Assembly (NCBI GenBank): GCA_026706075.1
Contig: JAPOZM010000003.1
Location: 1-50,437 of the forward strand
Length of the DNA stretch: 50,437 bases
DNA from: Gemmatimonadaceae bacterium
GTDB taxonomy: Bacteria > Latescibacterota > UBA2968 > UBA8231
Reading direction: 5' to 3'
A program made the translations under genes and the position numbers. Numbering within the stretch: position 1 is the stretch's first letter; each line of letters begins with the position of its first letter. The notes under the pieces are model-generated. The model had not been told where the DNA came from and did not search any database. It saw only the letters and a list, made by a program, of their open reading frames with translations. Of this stretch, positions 34,743-41,713 are shown piece after piece.

Positions 34743-35492
34743 TCACTCGGCGGCTCCTTCCGGGAGGTGCCTGGGCGGGGGGACCGCGGGAGCCTCGGGA
34801 GTCCCGGGCCCTCTCCGCCCCGGGGGCCGGTCGGCGGCGAATCGTGCCAGCTCCTCCAGGTCCTTCTCCACCCGCAGGCGCCAGGCCTCCTGGAGATGGA
34901 GCGAAAAGCCGAAGGAGGTGGCGCGGTCGAACTCCAGGTTCAGCTTCCCCGTCTCGGCGAGGGTGCGCTCCAGGGCGTCCTGGATGCGCCGCCGGGCAAG
35001 GGTGATCACCGAGTCGGGCGACGCCGACTCGACGGAGGCCGAGGTGAGCATCCGCGGCACGTCGCGGTTCAGCCTTCGCGCCGCCACCTCGGAGAGGGCG
35101 AAGTGGATCTGCTCGTGCTCGAGGACGTACATGGGCGAGAGGCCGTGCTCCCGGTTCCACCACGAGCAGGAGCGCGAGAACAGGCCGCGGAAGGCGAGAT
35201 TCTCGACGCGGGGCCGGTAGGGTCCCTGGCCCCCCGGGCGGATCGGCTCGGCGAAGACCCGGGCCCGGGGGTCGGGGGCCACGTAGGCGCAGGAGACGGC
35301 CACCGGCCGCGGCAGATCGACGCGGCCCAGGAAAGCCTTGGGAGGGTGCTGGCCCCGGAAGTCGCCGCGCGTGAGGGCGCGGTAGGTGATCACGTCGCTG
35401 GTGTCGAGGCGAACCGGGGGGGTCTGACCGGCGGCGGGGACCGCCATCAGGGCCGAGGCCGCGAGCGGAACCAGGAGGCCGAGGGCGCTCAT
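34743..35492 (-). CDS. Secreted HEXXH protein (DUF922-like)
   Basis: 249 residues. The signal peptide (LLVPLAASALMAVPAAG) is followed by a domain with HEQIH at 126-130 inside VLEHEQIHFALSEVAARRLN. This recalls DUF922-type predicted zinc peptidases, whose signature is HEQGHF. Two Cys (residues 68 and 109) may form a disulphide. The C-terminus is a low-complexity Pro/Gly-rich tail. Function unproven. The 192 bp between it and the kinase hold no recognisable gene. Confidence 0.65.
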   Translation of the reverse strand: MSALGLLVPLAASALMAVPAAGQTPPVRLDTSDVITYRALTRGDFRGQHPPKAFLGRVDLPRPVAVSCAYVAPDPRARVFAEPIRPGGQGPYRPRVENLAFRGLFSRSCSWWNREHGLSPMYVLEHEQIHFALSEVAARRLNRDVPRMLTSASVESASPDSVITLARRRIQDALERTLAETGKLNLEFDRATSFGFSLHLQEAWRLRVEKDLEELARFAADRPPGRRGPGTPEAPAVPPPRHLPEGAAE

Positions 35493-35572
35493 GGCCGCCG
35501 AATCTCAGGTGCCGCCCGCGGGGGGGCAAGCTCTCGACAGGGCTGCCGCCGGGGGATAGCTTGGCGCCCGCC

Positions 35573-36547
35573 ATGGGAAAGATGAGATCGGCCAGACTGG
35601 TGGCGCCCCGGCGCTGGGAGCTGCTGGAGGAGGAGATCCCGGAGCCCGGCGAGGGGACGATGCTGGTGCACCTGCGGCGCACGGCGATCTGCGGCACCGA
35701 CAAGCCCTGCTGGGTCGGCCTCGGCGGGGACTACCCCCTGCAACCGGGGGCCAGCGGCCACGAGGCGATGGGCACGGTGGCGGCCTGTCCGTCCGGCCGC
35801 TACGCCGAGGGGGAGCAGGTGCTGCTCTACGGCTTCGACCGGCCCCTCTACCAGGAGTACTGCCTGGCCACCGACGACGGCGGCTGCATCCGCCTGCCGG
35901 CCGATGCCGAGCCCGAGGTGGTGCTCATGAGCCAGCTCTTCGGCACCGTGCTGCACGCCTTCTACAAGCTCGGCAACCTCATCGGCCAGGACGTGGTGGT
36001 CATCGGCCAGGGGCCGGTGGGACAGCTCTTCAACGCCGCCCTGCGCAACCTCGGCGCCCGCCGCATCGTCGGCGTCGACCCCCTGTCCCACCGCCGGGAG
36101 CTGGCCCCGAGAATGGGAGCCACCCACGCCCTGGCCCCGGGCGACGACCTGCGCGACCAAGTGCTGGGGATCACGGAAGGGGAGCTGCCCCACATGGTGG
36201 TCGAGGCGGTGGGCCTGGAGTCCACCTTCCACCTGGCCGCCGACCTCGTGCGCCACCGGGGCACCATCCTCTACTTCGGCGTCCCCAACAAGGAGCCGGG
36301 CCGCGGCGTCATGTCCCTGAACTTCCTGAGGATGTTCGGCAACGAGACCCGCATCGTCACCACCGTGGGCCCGGACCCCCACGCCGACTACGCCACCGCC
36401 CTGCAGTGGATCACCGAAGGCCGGATCGACGTGCGCCCCATGATCACCCACGTCCTCCCCTTCGAGCGCATCCAGCAGGCCTTCGAGATCGCCTTCGAGG
36501 AACCCGCCGCCCACGGGGCGGTGAAGGTGGTGCTCAGCTTCGAGTAG
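35573..36547 (+). CDS. Zinc-type alcohol dehydrogenase (MDR superfamily) without the structural zinc loop
   Basis: 324 residues from the ATG at 35573; an in-frame ATG at 35582 or a TTG at 35561 is also possible. Catalytic zinc ligands: Cys in TAICGTDKP and His-Glu in GHEAMG. Rossmann motif VVVIGQGPVGQLF. The four-Cys structural zinc loop of classical family members is absent, so it may be a shorter-type enzyme. NAD(P)-dependent oxidation of a polyol or sugar alcohol is likely. It converges on the SMP-30 gene with a 14-bp overlap. Confidence 0.85.
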   Translation: MGKMRSARLVAPRRWELLEEEIPEPGEGTMLVHLRRTAICGTDKPCWVGLGGDYPLQPGASGHEAMGTVAACPSGRYAEGEQVLLYGFDRPLYQEYCLATDDGGCIRLPADAEPEVVLMSQLFGTVLHAFYKLGNLIGQDVVVIGQGPVGQLFNAALRNLGARRIVGVDPLSHRRELAPRMGATHALAPGDDLRDQVLGITEGELPHMVVEAVGLESTFHLAADLVRHRGTILYFGVPNKEPGRGVMSLNFLRMFGNETRIVTTVGPDPHADYATALQWITEGRIDVRPMITHVLPFERIQQAFEIAFEEPAAHGAVKVVLSFE

Positions 36548-37478
36548 CCCCGTTCGTCTCGACGTACACCGAGAACAGCGACTGCGAGCAGGTGATGAAC
36601 AGCCGGTTCCTCTTCGCGCCGCCGAAGCAGAGGTTGGCGCAGGGGGCCGGCAGGTGGATCCTGCCGATCAGGGTGCCGTCGGGCGCGAAGCAGTGCACCC
36701 CGTCGTAGCCCTCGCCCCCCCAGCAGGCGCCCGACCACAGGTTGCCGTCCACATCGGTGCGGACCCCGTCCGACGAGCCGGGCTCCATGTCGGCGAAGAC
36801 GCGCCCCTTCCCGAGGCGGTCGCCGTGGACGTCGAAGACGCGGATGTGGGTGGGGTATTCAGGCCCGTCGGAGCGCCCCGTATCGACGATGTAGAGCAGT
36901 GACTCGTCCGGGCTGAAGCAGAGGCCGTTGGGGCGCTGGAAGTCCCCGGCCACCACCGTCGCTTCCCCGGAGTCCGGGTCGAGCCGGTACACGTTGGCGG
37001 CATTCTCGAACTCGTCCCGATGGCCCTCGTAGTCCATCAGGATGCCGTACCCGGGGTCGGTGAACCAGATCGATCCATCGGACTTCACCACGATGTCGTT
37101 GGGGGCGTTCAACGGCCGGCCCTCGAACTGGTCCATCAGCACGGTGATCGAACCGTCGTACTCGGTCCGCGTGACCCGGCGCGTGTCGTGCTCGCACGAC
37201 AGCAACCGCCCCTGGAGATCGCGGGTGTTGCCGTTGGTGTTGTTCGATGGCTTGCGGAAAACCGAGACCTCCCCGGTCTCTTCCTCCCACTTGAGGATTC
37301 GGTTGTTGGGTATGTCGCTGAAGAGCAGGTAGCGGCCGTCGCCGAACCACACGGGACCCTCGAGCCAGCGCCCCCCGGTCCAGAGCATCTCGAGGGCGGC
37401 GTTGGCCAGCTTGTACCGGGCGAAGCGCTCGTCGAGCACCTCGATGCGGCTGTCAGGGTATCTCACGAGTTCCATCAT
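36534..37478 (-). CDS. SMP-30/gluconolactonase-family lactonase
   Basis: 314 residues from the first of two adjacent ATGs (37478). The metal ligands of the SMP-30 propeller are recognisable: Glu in WLEGPVWFGDGRYLLF, Asn in PLNAPNDIVV, and Asp in SSDGVRTDVDGNLW. It probably hydrolyses a sugar lactone to the acid. The start overlaps the NHL gene's stop as ATGA, so they form a coupled pair. The 3' end overlaps the oppositely oriented dehydrogenase by 14 bp. No signal peptide. Confidence 0.87.
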   Translation of the reverse strand: MMELVRYPDSRIEVLDERFARYKLANAALEMLWTGGRWLEGPVWFGDGRYLLFSDIPNNRILKWEEETGEVSVFRKPSNNTNGNTRDLQGRLLSCEHDTRRVTRTEYDGSITVLMDQFEGRPLNAPNDIVVKSDGSIWFTDPGYGILMDYEGHRDEFENAANVYRLDPDSGEATVVAGDFQRPNGLCFSPDESLLYIVDTGRSDGPEYPTHIRVFDVHGDRLGKGRVFADMEPGSSDGVRTDVDGNLWSGACWGGEGYDGVHCFAPDGTLIGRIHLPAPCANLCFGGAKRNRLFITCSQSLFSVYVETNGATRS

Positions 37479-38323
37479 GTGCGGCGGAACTTCTGCACCC
37501 GGTCGTGCAGGGTGGCTACCTCGCCGATGTAGAGCGAGCCTTCGTCGTCGACCCAGATGCTGTGGGGGGAGTCGGCGAACTGACCCGGGGCCGGGCCGTC
37601 CTCCCCCCAGCGGGCCAGCAGCCGCCCCTCCATGTCGAAGATGCTGACGCGCGAATGGGCCTCGACGATGTAGACCGTATCGTCGGGGGTGATGAAGAGG
37701 TCCATCGGCATCACCAGGTCGGTCCACTCGTCCAGGTAGCGGCCCTCGGAGTCGAAGCGCTGGATGCGGTTGTTCTCGCGGTCGACGGCCCAGACGCGCT
37801 CGTGGCGGTCGACCCACAAGCTGTGGGGCAGGGCGAACTGGCCCGGCCCGGTGCCCGCCGATCCCCAGGAATGGAGCAGCTCTCCCGAGTCCGAGATGCG
37901 GTGGATGCGGTGCTGGCCGTACCCGTCGGAGACGTACAGGTCCCCGGAAGGGCCGCGCATCGCCTTGGTGGGCCGGTTGAAGGGCTGGTCGGGCGCGCCC
38001 TCCACGCCCGGCGTGCCCCACGTGTGGACCACTTCCCCCCGCGGACTGAAGCAGCGGATGGTGTGGTCGTCGGTGTCGGCCGCGTACACCCGGTCCTCGC
38101 CGTCGACCCACAGGAGGTGGGGATTCCCCAGCAGGTCGGCGCCCCAGGTGTCGGCATAGGCCCCGTCGCGGTCGTAGACCAGCAGGGCGGGGGGATGGCG
38201 GCGGCCGACGAAGACCCGGCCCCGGCTGTCGGCGGCCACGCCGGGCACGACGCCGCCCATGGAGCGGCCCCGGGGGCCCAGGCCCCAGTTCTCGACGACT
38301 TCGTATTCACAGGTAGAGCTCAT
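37475..38323 (-). CDS. NHL-repeat six-bladed beta-propeller protein
   Basis: 282 residues; AAAGGA lies just before the ATG at 38323. The repeat unit 'P(H/T)xxWVDxxxRVYxADTxxxxIxxF' recurs (LWVDGEDRVYAADTDDHTIR, LWVDRHERVWAVDRENNRIQ, IWVDDEGSLYIGEVATLHDR), typical of NHL repeats. No signal peptide is seen, so it is a cytoplasmic or non-classically exported relative of SMP-30-type lactonases. Co-transcription with the SMP-30 gene suggests related substrates. It starts 80 bp from the divergent PhyH gene. Confidence 0.8.
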   Translation of the reverse strand: MSSTCEYEVVENWGLGPRGRSMGGVVPGVAADSRGRVFVGRRHPPALLVYDRDGAYADTWGADLLGNPHLLWVDGEDRVYAADTDDHTIRCFSPRGEVVHTWGTPGVEGAPDQPFNRPTKAMRGPSGDLYVSDGYGQHRIHRISDSGELLHSWGSAGTGPGQFALPHSLWVDRHERVWAVDRENNRIQRFDSEGRYLDEWTDLVMPMDLFITPDDTVYIVEAHSRVSIFDMEGRLLARWGEDGPAPGQFADSPHSIWVDDEGSLYIGEVATLHDRVQKFRRT

Positions 38324-38403
38324 GGGATTCCTTTGGGTGAAGAGGCGAGTGGCGGGCTATCTTGGTGATGCGGGCAGCGGTCTGCAACAGGTGAGGAGAG
38401 AGC

Positions 38404-39210
38404 ATGAAGCTGACAGATGATCACTTCCGGACATTCCTGGACCAGGGCTTCGTGGTCGTGGAGGACTTCTATCCGGAGGAACGCCGGGCCGAGATCGCCG
38501 AGGGCCTCCGCCGAACCCACCCTCCCTGGGAGGCGCTCGCCGACGATCCGCCTGAGAATCGGCTCTTGAGGGACGACTTCCCCTACGCCGACATGCTCTT
38601 CAACGAGTTCATCATCGACTGGGACCTCATCGAGTTCGTGCAGCGGGCCCTCGACACCGAGGAGATCCACTTCCGCTACGCCCACAACTGGGCGCGCTAC
38701 CCCGACCCCGGGGCCGAGCAGCGTCCCCTGCACATCGACAACGGCAACAACTCGCTCCTGCCTCCCAACTCCGACGTGCGCTACGGGCAGATCAGCACCT
38801 GGTACTTTCCCGAAGCGGTGGACGAGAACCAGGCGCCCATGCGAATCGTGCCCAAGGCCCACGGAAAAGATCTGAGCAAGCAGGTCCTGCTGACCGTGCC
38901 GGCGGGCACGATCATGATCTTCAACGCCCATCTCTGGCACTCGGCGACGGTCTTCAAGGGCAGCGAAGGGCAGCGCTATTCCGCCACGCGGATCTACGGC
39001 CGCGCCGACCACTACTGGGAGGGGGTGAGCAGCTTCACCAACCTGGGGATGAACGAGCACTTCCGGGCTTTCATCGGCCGGCTCCCGGCGCGCGAGCGGG
39101 CGCTCTTCCGCTTTCCGCCGCCCGGCCACGAGTACTACACCCGGGAGACGCTGGCCCGCCTCGAGGAGCAGTATCCGGGCTGGAATGCGCGGGGCGAGTA
39201 CGACCTCTGA
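38404..39210 (+). CDS. Phytanoyl-CoA dioxygenase-family protein (second)
   Basis: 268 residues; GAGGAGAG precedes the ATG. FVVVEDFYPEERRAEIAEG opens the PhyH fold. The iron site is HIDNGNN (HxD) with a distal His in NAHLWHSATVF, and a downstream Arg (SATRIYGR) could bind 2-oxoglutarate. It shares little sequence with the other PhyH in the window (13.8 kb), so it likely has a different substrate. It is divergent from the NHL/SMP-30 pair and convergent with the CBS gene (9 bp between stops). Confidence 0.82.
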   Translation: MKLTDDHFRTFLDQGFVVVEDFYPEERRAEIAEGLRRTHPPWEALADDPPENRLLRDDFPYADMLFNEFIIDWDLIEFVQRALDTEEIHFRYAHNWARYPDPGAEQRPLHIDNGNNSLLPPNSDVRYGQISTWYFPEAVDENQAPMRIVPKAHGKDLSKQVLLTVPAGTIMIFNAHLWHSATVFKGSEGQRYSATRIYGRADHYWEGVSSFTNLGMNEHFRAFIGRLPARERALFRFPPPGHEYYTRETLARLEEQYPGWNARGEYDL

Positions 39211-39219
39211 GCGACGCCG

Positions 39220-39621
39220 TCACTCCTCCCCGTGGCTCAGCACGAGGTCCCGCAGGGTCACCATGCCGAGGGGGGCCCGCTCGGCGTCGATGACCACGGC
39301 GCGGGAGAGCTCGAAGCGCACGAGCATGCGCACAGCGTAGCGGGCGAGCATGCCCGCGGGCAGGGTCAACACCGGCTTCGACATGATCTCGTAGACGTTG
39401 ACCCGCTCGGGGGCGCGGTTCCTGGCGATCACCTCGCGCGCGATGTCCGCCACCACGAGCAGGCCGTACTCGTCGTCGTCGTCGCGCCGGTCGACGGCCA
39501 GCGAGCTGACCTCGTGACGCTTCATGAGGTCCATGGCGTCGGCCACGGTGGCCAGCCTGTCTATGGTGTAGAGCGTGGAGCCCATCAAGTCTCCAACCCG
39601 GATGACGCGGTTCTCGCTCAT
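39220..39621 (-). CDS. Tandem CBS-domain protein
   Basis: 133 residues made almost entirely of two CBS domains: VGDLMGSTLYTIDRLATVAD through SSLAV, and VYEIMSKPVLTLPAG through SRAVVIDAE, then MVTLRDLV. Such pairs bind adenine nucleotides and gate partner proteins. It starts 2 bp after the stop of the PII-like gene and is last in the DUF1538 operon, so it is likely a regulatory subunit of that membrane system. Confidence 0.87.
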   Translation of the reverse strand: MSENRVIRVGDLMGSTLYTIDRLATVADAMDLMKRHEVSSLAVDRRDDDDEYGLLVVADIAREVIARNRAPERVNVYEIMSKPVLTLPAGMLARYAVRMLVRFELSRAVVIDAERAPLGMVTLRDLVLSHGEE

Positions 39622-39623
39622 GG

Positions 39624-39968
39624 CTAGTCCTCCACCTCTTCGAGGATCGTGGGGAGTTGGGTGGTGAGGCCGACGGCGTCCTCGATCGGGACCTGGAACG
39701 CGATGCCGGCGCCGGGCTCCTGCTCGAAGCGCCCGGCATCGCGGATGCGCTCCAGAATGTCGCGCGCCCGCGTCTCGACCACCAGGAACAGGACGACGTC
39801 GCGCCGGGCCGCCAGATCGAGACCGAAGAAGGTCTTCTGCGGCTTCAGCCCTTCGCCGCGGACGCCGGTGAAGATCGTGGCGCCCGTCGCCCCGCCGGCG
39901 CGCGCGGCGTCGACCACGGTATCGGTTTTCTCGTCGCTCACCAGGGCGACGATCAGCTTCAGTTGCAT
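39624..39968 (-). CDS. PII-like (GlnB-fold) signalling protein
   Basis: 114 residues, PII length. LKLIVALVSDEKTDTVVDAA and GGATGATIFTGVRGEG match the first strands and the glycine-rich nucleotide-binding bend of GlnB-like proteins; the C-terminus PIEDAVGLTTQL aligns with the end of the fold. The T-loop is short and lacks the uridylylated Tyr, so this is a PII-like rather than a true GlnB protein. It is 3 bp from the DUF1538 gene, which suggests it senses nucleotides and gates that protein. Confidence 0.8.
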   Translation of the reverse strand: MQLKLIVALVSDEKTDTVVDAARAGGATGATIFTGVRGEGLKPQKTFFGLDLAARRDVVLFLVVETRARDILERIRDAGRFEQEPGAGIAFQVPIEDAVGLTTQLPTILEEVED

Positions 39969-39971
39969 GGC

Positions 39972-40757
39972 TCAACTCTCCTCGGAGGGGTTGGCGTCTC
40001 GCCCGCGGCCCACCCGGGCCACGACCATGGCATAGCCCAGCACGGACATGATGGGAAAGACGCTGGCGAAGGCGATGAGGCCGAATCCGTCGATGAGCGG
40101 GCTGCGCCCGGGAACGGTGGCGGCGAGCCCCAGACCCAGCGCCGCGACGACCGGCACGGTGACGGTCGACGTGGTGACGCCGCCGCTGTCGTAGGCGAGG
40201 GGCACGATGGTCCGGCTGGAGCGAAAGGTCTGGACGATCACGACGACATAGGCGGCGATGATGTACCAGGGCAGGGGTGTGCCGGTGACGATGCGGAAGC
40301 AGCCCAGGGCCACCCCCGCGGCCACGCCGAAGGCCACGGCGATCCTCAGGCCCCAGGCGTGGATCGCCCCGCCGGAGATCTCCTCGGCCTTGAGGGCGAC
40401 GGCGATGAGGGAGGGCTCGGCCACGGTCGTGGCGAAGCCGATCGCCGCGGCGAAGGCGTAGACCAGCAGATAGTCGTACCAGTCGACCCCGTCGGCCAGA
40501 TTCGCCGTCCCGATCGTCTCGGGGGCGGTGAGCTGGCGGGCCATGGTCTCGCCGATGGGGAAGAGGGCCTCCTCCAGGCCGATCAGGAACAGCGTGAGAC
40601 CCAGCAGGACGAAGACGAACCCGGCCGCGATCCGGCCCAGGTTCGGCAGGTTGCGGCGCAGGACCGCCACCTGGAACAGGACGAGGATGCCGACGATGGG
40701 CGCCACGTCGAGGGCGGTGGAACCCGCGGTGACGGCGATGGTGTGCAGGAACTCCAC
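39972..40757 (-). CDS. DUF1538 membrane protein (second of a pair)
   Basis: 261 residues from the GTG at 40757, which shares one base with the stop of the upstream DUF1538 gene (TAGTG). Around seven hydrophobic stretches; family motifs [30 protein letters not shown] and [14 protein letters not shown]. The strict conservation of [10 protein letters not shown] in both copies suggests a substrate or ion site. DUF1538 is an uncharacterised membrane family proposed to transport solutes. It is likely a paired subunit with its neighbour. Confidence 0.85.
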   Translation of the reverse strand: MEFLHTIAVTAGSTALDVAPIVGILVLFQVAVLRRNLPNLGRIAAGFVFVLLGLTLFLIGLEEALFPIGETMARQLTAPETIGTANLADGVDWYDYLLVYAFAAAIGFATTVAEPSLIAVALKAEEISGGAIHAWGLRIAVAFGVAAGVALGCFRIVTGTPLPWYIIAAYVVVIVQTFRSSRTIVPLAYDSGGVTTSTVTVPVVAALGLGLAATVPGRSPLIDGFGLIAFASVFPIMSVLGYAMVVARVGRGRDANPSEES

Positions 40758-41551
40758 TAGACGATCATGCCGTAGGCGAGGACGAAGATCATCGGCGTCA
40801 GGCTGGCGAAGGCGATGAGCCCGAAGCCGTCGACCATCGGGTTGCGTCCCCGGATCGAGGTGGCGAGGCCGACGCCCAGGGCGGTGACCAGGGGAACGGT
40901 GATCGTGCTGGTGGTGACGCCGCCGGAGTCGTAGGCCACGCCGATGATCTCCGGGGGCGCGAAGGCGGTCATGGCGGTGACCACCACGTAGCCGCCGATG
41001 ATCAGCCGGTGGATCGGCCACCCCTTGAGGATGCGCAGCACGCCGAGGACGATCGCCGCGCCCACCGAGAAGGCGACCACCATGCGCAGATTGAAGGCGT
41101 ACGAGGCCCGCGCCTCGTCGTCGCCGGCGATGGCGCCGGCTTCGGCGGCGACCTCGGCCGCCTCCGCCGCCACGGCGATCAGGGCCGGCTCGGCGACGGT
41201 GGTGCCGAAGCCCAGGCAGAAGGCGAAGGCCAGCAGCGCCGCGGCGCTGCCCTTGCGGGCGAAGGCCTGGGCGATCGCCTCGCCGAGGGGGAAGAGACCG
41301 CTCTCGAGCCCCTGGATGAACAGGGTCAGGCCGGCGATCACGCAGACCAGGCCGAGGGCGACGCGCCCCAGGTTCGGAAAGGGCTGCTGCAGCACCACGA
41401 TCTGGAAGAAGGCGATGACGAGGATGATCGGCGCCAGATCGCGGAGGGCGTCGACGATCCGCCGCAGGATGCCGCCCAGGGCCCGGGTCACGGCCGGTCC
41501 CTGGGGGTGCCCCGAGCCGCGGAGAGGACCGGAGCTTCCCGGCCCCGCCAT
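40757..41551 (-). CDS. DUF1538 membrane protein (first of a pair)
   Basis: Up to 264 residues from the ATG at 41551; a GTG about 20 codons in (VTRALGG) may be the true start. It contains the same motifs as its neighbour: [44 protein letters not shown]. The two are paralogues with the same predicted topology, and in other genomes DUF1538 is found as a single fused protein, so a heterodimer is plausible here. It heads the operon DUF1538-DUF1538-PII-CBS, with the helicase gene 162 bp upstream on the same strand. Confidence 0.84.
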   Translation of the reverse strand: MAGPGSSGPLRGSGHPQGPAVTRALGGILRRIVDALRDLAPIILVIAFFQIVVLQQPFPNLGRVALGLVCVIAGLTLFIQGLESGLFPLGEAIAQAFARKGSAAALLAFAFCLGFGTTVAEPALIAVAAEAAEVAAEAGAIAGDDEARASYAFNLRMVVAFSVGAAIVLGVLRILKGWPIHRLIIGGYVVVTAMTAFAPPEIIGVAYDSGGVTTSTITVPLVTALGVGLATSIRGRNPMVDGFGLIAFASLTPMIFVLAYGMIV

Positions 41552-41713
41552 ACGGGAATCCCGCAGATCCGTTCAGCGGACAGCGGGTTGCAGGTTGTCC
41601 GGCGGGCGCAGGACATGGGCAGGATTAACGGGATTGTGGCTGATTCCGAAAAGGGTTGCATGCGGTCGGGAAGGGCCGCCCGTCGGCCCGGTGGGCGCGG
41701 GAAGTCCCGCCTG

